A DNA stretch of 64,000 nt. It comes from Sporolactobacillus nakayamae (GTDB lineage: Bacteria; Bacillota; Bacilli; Bacillales; Sporolactobacillaceae). Location: positions 1 to 64,000 of the forward strand of contig NZ_FOOY01000008.1 in the NCBI RefSeq assembly GCF_900113325.1, in the 5' to 3' direction. A program made the translations under genes and the position numbers. The notes beneath the pieces are model-generated. The model did no database searches, had not been told where the DNA came from, and saw nothing but the letters and a program-made list of their open reading frames with translations. The number at the start of each line of letters is the position of its first letter. Position 1 is the first letter of the stretch. Of the stretch, positions 18,490 through 26,295 are shown piece by piece.

Positions 18490-19674
18490 TCACAAACCTA
18501 CTTTTTCAAACGCTTGTGTTAAATCTTTAATAATATCATTCGCGCTCTCAAGTCCGACGCTGAAGCGCAGGAATCCGTGCTTGCGGAATTCCTCAGGATA
18601 GTAATTTATTCGTTCATCATCCGGACCGGTGTAGACGATTAAGCTCTCGTCATGTCCGATCGAAACGGCGGAGATGATGAGTTGCAATGCGTTCACAAAA
18701 TCATTGTGACGCGCGACATCGCCGTCAATGCCAAAAGAGAGAACGCCGGAATATAAGCCGTGCATCTGTTTCTTAGCGATTGCATGTTGCGGATGGCTCT
18801 CAAGTCCCGGATAGGCAACGAATGTTACTCCAGGATAAGCTTCAAGAAATTGGGCGACCCTTAGCGCTGTTTCACTGTGTTGTTTCATGCGCAGGGGCAA
18901 AGTCACGATGCCGCGCGTGATCAGCCAAGCGTTGAATGGGCTGATTGCCCCGCCGATATTAACCATGGCTTCTCGTTTTATTTTATCAATCAGTTCGGTT
19001 TTTCCAATCACTGCCCCACCCATCGCGTCGCCATGTCCGTTTATGTACTTGGTTAGACTGTGAATCACTAGATCGGCGCCGAGCTCAAGTGGCCGCTGAA
19101 TGAATGGTGAGGCAAACGTGCTGTCGACAGAAACAAGTGCTCCGGCTTCATGAGCCAATTCGGCAATCTCGGCGATATCGCTGACACGCGTTGTTGGATT
19201 CCCCGGAGTCTCCAAGTGGATTAATTTTGTATTCGGACGAATCGCTTTTCGCACCTCTTCCACATTCGAGGTATCCACGAGCGAAACTTCGACACCATAT
19301 TTATCCGGGAAGTATTCGTGAAGCAGGCGGTAAACCGCGATGTAGGAAACATCCGTGCAGATCACATGCGCGTCCTGGTCAATAAAACTGAAGAACACAC
19401 CTGCCAAAGCCGCAACGCCAGTGGCGAGCACAACGCAATCCTCGCCACCTTCAAGTGATGCAAGCCGTTCTTGCAGATAAAATTGGTTCGCCGATGTCGT
19501 TCGAGTGTAGATAATATTATTTGGATCACTCCAATTGAGTGTCGACGCGTCATCCGGAAGCCGATAGCTGTTCGCCATCGTGATCGGCCTGCGGATCGCA
19601 CCTGTTTCCTTGTCAATGTCGTTGCCTACATGAATACAGCGTGTCACAAAATCTGAATTGCTGAAATCTGCCAT
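18490..19674 (-). CDS. PLP-dependent Cys/Met metabolism enzyme (trans-sulfuration family)
   Basis: A 394-residue fold-type I PLP enzyme of the cystathionine gamma-synthase / beta-lyase / methionine gamma-lyase family. Visible marks are the cofactor-phosphate region YTRTTSANQFYLQERLASLEGGEDC, the ring-stacking and Asp region (VSVDSTFASP) and the Schiff-base lysine in HSLTKYINGHGD. The substrate cannot be fixed from sequence; the YTRTTSAN segment in place of the common YSRxxNPT suggests a subgroup of its own. The ATG at 19674 (MADFSNSDF) lies eight bases after AAGGAGG. It is a single gene with its own terminator. I see no T-box or SAM riboswitch in front of it. Confidence 0.85.
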   Translation of the reverse strand: MADFSNSDFVTRCIHVGNDIDKETGAIRRPITMANSYRLPDDASTLNWSDPNNIIYTRTTSANQFYLQERLASLEGGEDCVVLATGVAALAGVFFSFIDQDAHVICTDVSYIAVYRLLHEYFPDKYGVEVSLVDTSNVEEVRKAIRPNTKLIHLETPGNPTTRVSDIAEIAELAHEAGALVSVDSTFASPFIQRPLELGADLVIHSLTKYINGHGDAMGGAVIGKTELIDKIKREAMVNIGGAISPFNAWLITRGIVTLPLRMKQHSETALRVAQFLEAYPGVTFVAYPGLESHPQHAIAKKQMHGLYSGVLSFGIDGDVARHNDFVNALQLIISAVSIGHDESLIVYTGPDDERINYYPEEFRKHGFLRFSVGLESANDIIKDLTQAFEKVGL

Positions 19675-19931
19675 GTGCTTGTCCTCCTTCACTACCGATT
19701 CCACCAAAGAATCTGGTCATCTTTTCCTATAAATCCATCGTATGAGCCATCTGTATAGAAGTCAACCCATTATTCATAGTATTCAACTATGTTTTTGTTA
19801 TTTTTCTATCAACAGATCCCGCGTAATCCAGTTCATCGTAGACTGAGCCGCGTGTTAATCGTTTCTTCTATATGAAAGCTGAAGTATATACTTCTATGAA
19901 AACAGCCTCTGTCCTTCTCGAGGAAAAACCG
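19675..19931. other. Intergenic region upstream of the PLP enzyme
   Basis: It should hold the promoter of the minus-strand PLP gene. I could not assign -35/-10 boxes with confidence and saw no leader RNA motif or ORF. Confidence 0.4.
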
Positions 19932-19998
19932 CAAAAAAAAATAATGCACGTCATCTATTTTTCAATAGATTCGGCACATCAATTCGCTCTCACGTGCA
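19932..19998 (-). terminator. Terminator of the glycosyltransferase operon
   Basis: TGCACGT (19944-19950) pairs with ACGTGCA (19992-19998). The long loop has its own small hairpin (ATCTAT/ATAGAT). On the minus strand a T-rich run follows the stem. Confidence 0.6.
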
Positions 19999-20003
19999 TC
20001 AAT

Positions 20004-21134
20004 TTATAAGGTCAGTCCATGTTTTTCAACAGGCTCGCCTTTTCCCTTCACCGTTCGCGCACAGATTAATTCAGTCATCAGATAAGCAATCGTAGACTCG
20101 GCTCCCTGATTTTGATTGACACCCTGTTGTTCCAAACCATCACGTCCTCCTCCATCTGTTGCGTCCGCAACCGAAGCGTGCAGATCATTTGCCCCATAAA
20201 ACCAATCGCGACATTTTTCCAAGATCCCAAGATATTTTTCAGGATCACTGAGTAAGCGAGCGGCTTGCTCGGCTGCGAGTGCCAGTTTCATCACTTCCAA
20301 CGGTTGCTGATCCCACCTGCTGCACTGTTTCCGCGTGCACCACCCCTGATTGCCGATTGGATGAATCAGTCCGTCTGCCATCGTCATTTTTTCGATTAGA
20401 AAATCAAGCGATTCATTAGCGATGAGCAGGGCATCACTGTTTCCAGTTACTTGGAACGATTGAAAAAGCGCCCAAGGCAGTACGCCGTTGCCATAGGTCA
20501 TGGCATGCTCAAACCATCGCCAATCGGTATCTGAATTTTGTTCAAACAGAGCCAGTAATTTCGCTTCAAAAGACTGAACACGCTCCGGTGCTTCTTGCCG
20601 AATAAAATTTTGGAACTCTGGAATCCCGCTCAATTCATTACTGCGGGCTAGAAGCAAACTTGCGGAAGAAAGCACATAGGCGATCCCGCGTGAATGGTTC
20701 ATCGTATCCGCCGCTTGAAACGCTTTTTGGAAGAGCATCGCTGCGGCGAATCGACTGTCCGGATGAGGTTGAGTCAAACTGGCAACCGCGCAGGACCAAA
20801 GCGCGCGGCCAAGGCAGTCATCGGACGGCTGCTCCGCTTCCAGAGAACGATCATAGGCAAAATTATTATGGAAGTGACCGTCCGGCTGCTGCGCGTATTC
20901 GAGAAATGATAAATAGATCTCAGACAAACGAACCAGTTGGACTGGTTCCTCTGTCGTTGCCGGATCATCTGCCAAAAGCCGTTGCCATTCCGATACGAGC
21001 CAAAGTGCGCGGGCATTGTCATCCGTTGAGTAGCCTTCGCTGCGACGTGGAATGTTGCCTAATGCATGTTCAATGAGTCCGGTATCATCGGTCATCCGCC
21101 TCAAATGTGTCAACTTAATCTTGAATTCTGGCAA
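20004..21134 (-). CDS. Glycosidase-like (alpha/alpha)-barrel protein
   Basis: This 376-residue protein has no signal peptide and looks like an (alpha/alpha)-toroid carbohydrate-active enzyme. Motifs include SEGYSTDDNARALWL near the N-terminus, DDCLGRALWSCA, and WFEHAMTYGNGVLPWALF; the C-terminal region has a conserved-looking glycine-rich stretch (DGGGRDGLEQQGVNQNQGAES). Such proteins are often paired or fused with GT4 glycosyltransferases; the reaction is not known to me. It is co-transcribed with the glycosyltransferase upstream, with a 20-base overlap. The TTG at 21134 with GGGTGG six bases upstream is the likely start. Confidence 0.65.
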   Translation of the reverse strand: MPEFKIKLTHLRRMTDDTGLIEHALGNIPRRSEGYSTDDNARALWLVSEWQRLLADDPATTEEPVQLVRLSEIYLSFLEYAQQPDGHFHNNFAYDRSLEAEQPSDDCLGRALWSCAVASLTQPHPDSRFAAAMLFQKAFQAADTMNHSRGIAYVLSSASLLLARSNELSGIPEFQNFIRQEAPERVQSFEAKLLALFEQNSDTDWRWFEHAMTYGNGVLPWALFQSFQVTGNSDALLIANESLDFLIEKMTMADGLIHPIGNQGWCTRKQCSRWDQQPLEVMKLALAAEQAARLLSDPEKYLGILEKCRDWFYGANDLHASVADATDGGGRDGLEQQGVNQNQGAESTIAYLMTELICARTVKGKGEPVEKHGLTL

Positions 21135-22302
21135 TTGTGTCCACCCCGGATGACGGCAGTTTCATTGCTGCTTCCGCAAATAATTTATTATATTTTTTGC
21201 CGACTTGCGGCCAGCTCATCGATAATCCAACGTGTGCCATTTTTGTTTGATAGTCGGTGCGTAATGTATCGTTGAAAAGCAACGCATTCATTTTTTCCAC
21301 CCAGCCGGCTTTATCCTCATAGGAAACAAACAGTTCTTCATAGCCCTTGAGCAGATCTTGAGCGTACCGGTACGGGGTCGTCAGCACCGGCCGACCAAGC
21401 CCAATCGCGTATGCCAACGTACCACTTGTAATCTGGTCAAGCCCTGGATAAGGCGTAATATACAGATCACATGCCGTAATGTAGCGAACGAGATCTTGCT
21501 CTGTCATGAACTCATCGATCATCTGCACATGATCTTCCAAATGAAGCTGACAGATCAGTGCTTTAAGTTCGTTACGATAAGATTCTCCTTCCTGCTTTTT
21601 CACATTCGGATGGGTCTGACCAATGATCACATAGAGCGCATTCGGTACTTTTTTTACAACTTCAGGAAGCGCGCACAGAACGGCTTCGATCCCTTTGTTG
21701 CGGCTTAGAAAACCAAAGGTCATAATCACTTTTCGGTTCGTCCAACCAATTTTCCCTCGGAAATCCGAGCGCTTTTTCATATCCGGAACGGGTGTACCGT
21801 GTGGAATGAACGCAATTTTATCTTCACAGATTTGGAAAGCGTTTTTTAAATAGGTGATGGCTTTGTGATTCATCACCACAATCCTGTCGCTGCGCGCGAC
21901 CAATTCACGTTGAATGGATGCGTACGGCTCTTCGGGGTGTTTGAAGACGGTATGGAACGTGGTGACGAGCGGTTTCTTAAGTGTACGGACGAAATCGAGA
22001 ATATATTCGCCCGCATTTCCTCCAAAAATACCAAATTCATGCTGCAACGAAACCGCTAAAACCGCGCTGCGATTCAACTGCTCTGCGATCCGCGTATAAT
22101 CCGATCTGTTTTCCCGCTCAATGGCCCAACTTGAGAACGGATCTTCCGGATACAGTGTGTCCTTGTCTTTGATAATGACAACAGGATCTGCGAGAGAATC
22201 GCGTTTGGCTTTCTGCACATTCTGTCTCAAATGATATGTGTATGTGGCGATGCCACACTTCTGGGGTAAATACGTACTGACATAAGCTACCTGTTCACTC
22301 AT
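21115..22302 (-). CDS. GT4-family glycosyltransferase
   Basis: A 395-residue soluble GT-B glycosyltransferase. The N-terminal domain opens with VAYVSTYLPQKCGIATYTYHL, the acceptor-site pattern of GT4 enzymes. The middle carries SLQHEFGIFGG and TTFHTVFKHPEE. The nucleotide-sugar domain has MTFGFLSRNKGIEAVLCALP and the C-terminal motif PYPGLDQITSGTLAYAIGLGRPVLTTPY in place of the canonical E-x7-E. The sugar donor is unknown; mannose-type transfer is a guess. It is the first gene of a two-gene operon behind a CIRCE element, which suggests heat-shock or envelope-stress regulation. AAGGAG lies upstream at a rather long spacing. Confidence 0.82.
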   Translation of the reverse strand: MSEQVAYVSTYLPQKCGIATYTYHLRQNVQKAKRDSLADPVVIIKDKDTLYPEDPFSSWAIERENRSDYTRIAEQLNRSAVLAVSLQHEFGIFGGNAGEYILDFVRTLKKPLVTTFHTVFKHPEEPYASIQRELVARSDRIVVMNHKAITYLKNAFQICEDKIAFIPHGTPVPDMKKRSDFRGKIGWTNRKVIMTFGFLSRNKGIEAVLCALPEVVKKVPNALYVIIGQTHPNVKKQEGESYRNELKALICQLHLEDHVQMIDEFMTEQDLVRYITACDLYITPYPGLDQITSGTLAYAIGLGRPVLTTPYRYAQDLLKGYEELFVSYEDKAGWVEKMNALLFNDTLRTDYQTKMAHVGLSMSWPQVGKKYNKLFAEAAMKLPSSGVDTIARIQD

Positions 22303-22358
22303 ATCGAAAATCGCACTCCTTCAAATTGAAATTCAATAGTGATACAGGAAAATATGGA

Positions 22359-22385
22359 TTAGCACTCATGTAATGCGACTGCTAA
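22359..22385 (-). promoter_or_regulatory. CIRCE element (HrcA operator)
   Basis: The sequence TTAGCACTC-N9-GACTGCTAA matches the CIRCE consensus TTAGCACTC-N9-GAGTGCTAA at 17 of 18 positions, with the exact 9-base spacing. It lies 57-83 bases upstream of the glycosyltransferase start, at the predicted transcription start, where HrcA would block transcription. Confidence 0.85.
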
Positions 22386-22389
22386 CACT

Positions 22390-22418
22390 AGCGTAGTCTT
22401 TTTTTTCGGAAAATTCAA
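22390..22418 (-). promoter_or_regulatory. Predicted promoter of the glycosyltransferase operon
   Basis: TTGAAT (22413-22418) and TACGCT (22390-22395) are separated by 17 bases on the minus strand. The start site would fall inside the adjoining CIRCE element. Confidence 0.55.
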
Positions 22419-22510
22419 GGGCATGGAGGCAACCCTATGATTGGGGACAGGCTCTATGCCGCTTCAGTCAACGGTATCCGGCAGTTCAAATATAATTTAA
22501 ACACTAATTA

Positions 22511-22545
22511 AACCCCTCCGCTCACTTGTTGTGAACAAAGGGGTT
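22511..22545. terminator. Terminator downstream of yrrO
   Basis: AAACCCCT pairs with AGGGGTTT around a 20-base loop, immediately after the yrrO stop codon. The T-run on the minus strand is short. Confidence 0.6.
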
Positions 22546-22559
22546 TCTCAACAATTTAT

Positions 22560-23780
22560 TTATTTTTTCCTCATCAGAAAATAGGGCTCAACAGGTGCGT
22601 CGACTGTCATCGTCACGGTCATCATCGGATTCGGGGCACGGTCAATCGGCTCTCCGTCCTCATCCCACAAATCGCGGACTGTTTGTTTGAAATGGGTAAA
22701 ACCCGGTCCGTAAAATTCGACCTCTTCATCGACGCCAAAATTATTACGCTGCTCAAGTGTGGCGATATGCGTATCCGGATCATAATCCAGTACTTGGGCG
22801 GCGAATGTGTATTTCGGAATCGTACGCGGCTTGCCAAAGAGTTGTTCTTTCTCCGTCGGCACACCATAATAAAAACCGGTCGACAGATCACGCTGAGCGA
22901 CTTTCCAGATTTCCTCGTCCCACGCGGGATCAAAGCTGAAATGCTCAGGATCGTCACAATAAGCGTCAACCGCGCTGCGATACACATTGGATACTGTTGA
23001 AACATAATGAATCGACTTCATGCGTCCTTCAATTTTGAGGCTGTTCACTCCGGCATCAATCATATCCGGCAGATGATGGAGCATTGACAGATCAACAGCG
23101 CTCATCGAAAACGGCTCGCCATCACGCAGGTGCGATTTTGCCTCACCGTTATCCATGTCAAACAGATCGTATTTCCAGCGGCAGGATTGAGCGCAGCCGC
23201 CTCTGTTCGCGTCACGATTCACCATATGATTGGAGAGTGTGCAGCGCCCGGAATAAGCGATGCACATCGCCCCATGGACAAAAGCCTCAATTTCAATATC
23301 TGTATGGCGCCTCATTTCACGAATTTCTTCAATGCCTACTTCTCTAGCAAGTACCACCCGCTCAAGTCCTATACTCTTCCAGAACTCAAGTGTTTTGTAG
23401 TTAGTCGCCGATGCCTGTGTCGACAGATGAATCGGGAGACCGGGAGCGGCATTGAAACAGACAACAATAAGTGCGGGATCCGAAATGATGACCGCATCCA
23501 CACCAATTGATTTCAGTGTCTTGAAAAAGTCGTCCGCGCCCCGAGCGTCGCCCTCATGTGTCACCATGTTGGCTGCGACAAATACCTTGGCTCCTCGGTC
23601 GTGGGCAAATGCCACGCCTTCCGTCATTTCCTCATAGGAGAAATTTCCGGCGCGTGATCTCAGTCCGAATGCTTGTCCACCAATGTACACCGCATCCGCT
23701 CCATAGCGGATCGCCATTTTCAACTTTTCCAAATTACCTGCCGGAGCCAGTACTTCCGGCTTATTTTCAATCTTTTTCAT
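22560..23780 (-). CDS. yrrO: U32-family tRNA hydroxylation protein YrrO/TrhP2
   Basis: A 406-residue member of the U32 'peptidase' family. In B. subtilis YrrN and YrrO (TrhP1/TrhP2) are required for 5-hydroxyuridine formation at tRNA position 34, using prephenate. The N-terminal half is a barrel (EVLAPAGNLEKLKMAIRYGADAVYIGG). The family signature follows: EAFVHGAMCIAYSGRCTLSNH, with further cysteines in GGCAQSCRWKYD consistent with an iron-sulfur site. The C-terminal barrel has FYGPG. The ATG at 23780 follows AAGGAG by seven bases. The gene is directly downstream of yrrN, forming a two-gene operon as in Bacillus. Confidence 0.93.
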   Translation of the reverse strand: MKKIENKPEVLAPAGNLEKLKMAIRYGADAVYIGGQAFGLRSRAGNFSYEEMTEGVAFAHDRGAKVFVAANMVTHEGDARGADDFFKTLKSIGVDAVIISDPALIVVCFNAAPGLPIHLSTQASATNYKTLEFWKSIGLERVVLAREVGIEEIREMRRHTDIEIEAFVHGAMCIAYSGRCTLSNHMVNRDANRGGCAQSCRWKYDLFDMDNGEAKSHLRDGEPFSMSAVDLSMLHHLPDMIDAGVNSLKIEGRMKSIHYVSTVSNVYRSAVDAYCDDPEHFSFDPAWDEEIWKVAQRDLSTGFYYGVPTEKEQLFGKPRTIPKYTFAAQVLDYDPDTHIATLEQRNNFGVDEEVEFYGPGFTHFKQTVRDLWDEDGEPIDRAPNPMMTVTMTVDAPVEPYFLMRKK

Positions 23781-23804
23781 CAAATTTCTCCTTCACCCAT
23801 GCGA

Positions 23805-24716
23805 TTAGTGAACGTCCTCAGGACTTTTCAAATAAAATCCGGTTCCGAGCGGCCGTTGCTCAGGTTGAATCTTGGCTAGCCGGTTGCAGAAGCTCTCCGC
23901 TATAAATGTCCCCGCCTCAATCGATCGCCGCGCCTCGTCAAAAAGAGCAACTATTTGCACGAATTGATTGCCATGACACAGTACGCCATCGAGTTTCCAA
24001 GTATCAAGTCCGTTTTCAACCATCAATTTCAGCTGGCCCATCAATGACAAATCTTCAGTCGAAAAAATATGCGTTCCTTCCTCATCCTCAACGATTGGAT
24101 ACTGGCTATTCTCATTCTTGGGATCGCGCAAGTAGAGCTCGCTGGCTTTTTCAGCCTGAGCCGTCCCACCTGTATAATTAAAATAATTGGTTAAGAGCGG
24201 ACGCCCGGACTGATGAATACAGGTCGGCCCATAGACCTGAACCTCAATCGGCTGTTTCAGCATCTTCTGCATGGTGATCAATTCTTTTAACGTCAATTCT
24301 CGGGCAGCGACTGCGCCGCACGCCCCTTGTCCAGCCCAAAATGCGAGCTGCTCCGCCGACGTAGCCAAGGTTCCGCCATCATAGATAAATTGCAGAGGAA
24401 AACCAAGCTCTTTAAGGACAAAAATTGCGCCGGGATCACCAATGGAGAGTGTATCTACGTCAAGCTCCGCTAGTTTGGATAAATATGGAGTTAATTTTTT
24501 AATTTGCTCGTTGTGCATCAGCGCGTTGCATGCCACAGTCACCTTTTTCTCACGTTGATGAGCAAGCTTGGTGATTTGGCCGATTTGTTCTAAATCAAGT
24601 GACTCCGGCAGCCGCAGCCCAAATGGGTGTCCACCCACATAAAGCCTGTCCGCACCGTTGTCAAGCAGCGCTTTCGCCTGTTCGTACGATTCTGCAGTAG
24701 CAATGATTTCAATCAA
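23805..24716 (-). CDS. yrrN: U32-family tRNA hydroxylation protein YrrN/TrhP1
   Basis: This 303-residue partner of YrrO has the same U32 barrel fold but is shorter and lacks the full cysteine cluster. It begins IIATAESYEQAKALLDNGADRLYVGG and contains VYGPTCIHQSGRPLLTNYF, where YrrO has the AMCIAYSGRCTLS motif, so only one of the cysteines is kept. It is thought to work with YrrO in forming 5-hydroxyuridine at the tRNA wobble position. The start is TTG, seven bases after GGAGG. It is the first gene of the pair, and a divergent gene begins about 195 bases away. Confidence 0.9.
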   Translation of the reverse strand: MIEIIATAESYEQAKALLDNGADRLYVGGHPFGLRLPESLDLEQIGQITKLAHQREKKVTVACNALMHNEQIKKLTPYLSKLAELDVDTLSIGDPGAIFVLKELGFPLQFIYDGGTLATSAEQLAFWAGQGACGAVAARELTLKELITMQKMLKQPIEVQVYGPTCIHQSGRPLLTNYFNYTGGTAQAEKASELYLRDPKNENSQYPIVEDEEGTHIFSTEDLSLMGQLKLMVENGLDTWKLDGVLCHGNQFVQIVALFDEARRSIEAGTFIAESFCNRLAKIQPEQRPLGTGFYLKSPEDVH

Positions 24717-24868
24717 AATAATACCTCCGTATCAAGCATTCCGTATCGTTCATTATATCACGATCCCCCTTATAGCAACCCTTGATATAAGGCAATTTAA
24801 TGTGTATCGGTAAAAATGTGTGCTATTCTGACTGTAGGAATTGGATACAGACATTAGTTCTAAAATAA

Positions 24869-24893
24869 GCGCCGAATCGCAACTGTTCGGCGC
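24869..24893. repeat. Perfect inverted repeat in the leader of the dehydrogenase gene
   Basis: GCGCCGAA (24869-24876) and TTCGGCGC (24886-24893) form an 8-bp GC-rich stem three bases before the AAGGAG ribosome binding site. There is no T-run, so it is more likely an operator or an mRNA stem than a terminator. Confidence 0.55.
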
Positions 24894-24911
24894 ACTTAAG
24901 GAGCGACACAG

Positions 24912-25775
24912 ATGATTGGATTTATTGGTATCGGTATCATGGGCAGCCGGATGGCGGGCCGATTGCTCGATGCAGGGTATGATTTGATCATTTACAACCG
25001 TACCCAGTCGAAAGCCAAACCACTTATTGACAAGGGCGCGCAATGGGCGAACTCACCGCAGGAGGTTGGTGAGCAAGCATCGATCATAGTCACGATGCTG
25101 GCAAATCCTCAGGCGGTTGACGCTGTCGCCTATGGCGGCAACGGACTGCTTGCGGGAATGAAATCCGGCGCGCTTTGGATCGACAGCAGCACGATCAGCC
25201 CAACCCAATCGGCAAAACTAGCGGGCGCCGCAAAGCAGGAAGGCATTCGCTTTTTGGACGCACCGGTTGCCGGTTCAACCGGACCCGCTGAGAAAGGCGA
25301 ATTGATTTTCTTTGTCGGCGGTGACGAAGCGGATCTTGCAGAAGCGTGGCCGCTGCTCGATGTGATGGGAAAAGAAGTGCATCATAAAGGGCCAAATGGC
25401 ACCGGAACAGCAATGAAGCTTGTCAACAACTTGATGCTTGGACAAACCGTTGCCGCTTTCTCCGAGGCGGTCGCTTTTGGTGAAAGTCTTGGTTTGGACA
25501 AAACCGGCGTGATCAAATCGCTTTTCGCCGGTCCAACTGCCGCGCCGATTCTTCATTTCAAAGAAAACAAAATAATGAAGGAAGATTTCGAGAATGCCGA
25601 TTTTAAAGTGAACAGTATCTATAAAGATATGGAACTCGCTTCCGAGGAAGCCTACGCGCATGGTTTTGCGCTGCCCCTGTCAAATTTGGTTAAAGCGATG
25701 TACGGCCTATGCCAGCAGCAAGGCAAAGGTGACTACGATTTTGCGACCATCTATGATTTTCTGAAGAAAAAATAA
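24912..25775 (+). CDS. NAD(P)-dependent beta-hydroxyacid dehydrogenase (3-hydroxyisobutyrate dehydrogenase family)
   Basis: A 287-residue member of the HIBADH / tartronate semialdehyde reductase family. The N-terminal Rossmann motif is IGFIGIGIMGSRMAGRLL. The substrate-binding signature DAPVAGSTGPAEKGEL and the catalytic lysine in GTGTAMKLVNNLML are intact, and the C-terminal all-helical domain is complete. The substrate is uncertain; 3-hydroxyisobutyrate, succinic semialdehyde-type compounds and tartronate semialdehyde are all possible. B. subtilis YkwC is of this family. AAGGAG lies eight bases before the ATG. It is a single gene ended by the hairpin at 25787-25826. Confidence 0.9.
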   Translation: MIGFIGIGIMGSRMAGRLLDAGYDLIIYNRTQSKAKPLIDKGAQWANSPQEVGEQASIIVTMLANPQAVDAVAYGGNGLLAGMKSGALWIDSSTISPTQSAKLAGAAKQEGIRFLDAPVAGSTGPAEKGELIFFVGGDEADLAEAWPLLDVMGKEVHHKGPNGTGTAMKLVNNLMLGQTVAAFSEAVAFGESLGLDKTGVIKSLFAGPTAAPILHFKENKIMKEDFENADFKVNSIYKDMELASEEAYAHGFALPLSNLVKAMYGLCQQQGKGDYDFATIYDFLKKK

Positions 25776-25786
25776 ATCAATAGATG

Positions 25787-25826
25787 CAAAAACTGGAGTG
25801 GGAGATTATCTCTCGCTCCAGTTTTT
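25787..25826. terminator. Bidirectional terminator
   Basis: AACTGGAG (25791-25798) pairs with CTCCAGTT (25815-25822), with T's on the plus side and A's on the other, between two convergent genes. Confidence 0.8.
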
Positions 25827-25827
25827 A

Positions 25828-26292
25828 TTAGACACAGCTGCGTCTTTTCCGCCATTTTTTACTGACGGCATGCTTCTTTCGATCTCCGCTTGATTTCAAC
25901 GTGAGCTGCAGTGACGCTCGTTTTATTTTTTCTTTTAAATCGAGCATAGGCTCAGGATCAATCAATACCTTCACATGATGCTTTTTAGCAATCTCGGCAG
26001 CTTGAAGCGCTACGCCGACAACCGCATCCTGCAGCAGCAAAACAGCGCTGCAACGCGAAATGACTTTCTCGGCAACTGTCCAATTTTTCTTCTCATTTTC
26101 ATCGTCAATCCCATTAAAAAAGAGAACGCGCGCGTCACCTTGACTGCTCAGGCTGATCATTGATTTCTTTTTTCTGCGTCGTAATTTGGGCTTGACTTGC
26201 TCAGGGACCGCTGAGGCTGCTTGACTTGGAAAATCGTGAGTACATGACGCACCGATCACTAAAATAGTCGGTTTTTTACGCTTGGCGCCCAT
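25828..26292 (-). CDS. Small basic protein with a reduced ribokinase-like (PfkB) core
   Basis: This 154-residue protein is not a recognised family. The start TILVIGASCTHDF resembles the first strand of PfkB sugar kinases. Residues about 78-118 (SRCSAVLLLQDAVVGVALQAAEIAKKHHVKVLIDPEP) resemble the ribokinase segment in which a strand-helix-strand ends in NPAP. The sugar-binding loop, the substrate lid and the whole C-terminal ATP-binding half (the GAGD motif) are missing. Instead there are very basic stretches (KLRRRKKKS and KKWRKRRSCV). It follows manA within a few bases. It may be a decayed kinase or a small protein that kept a nucleoside-sensing core; no clear ribosome binding site was seen. 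Confidence 0.55.
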   Translation of the reverse strand: MGAKRKKPTILVIGASCTHDFPSQAASAVPEQVKPKLRRRKKKSMISLSSQGDARVLFFNGIDDENEKKNWTVAEKVISRCSAVLLLQDAVVGVALQAAEIAKKHHVKVLIDPEPMLDLKEKIKRASLQLTLKSSGDRKKHAVSKKWRKRRSCV

Positions 26293-26295
26293 TAA

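Noticed and set aside
22377-22404. Plus-strand terminator (GACTGCTA/TAGC-AGTC with eight T's)
   Set aside because: No plus-strand gene ends here, and the arms are largely the CIRCE element and promoter of the minus-strand operon.
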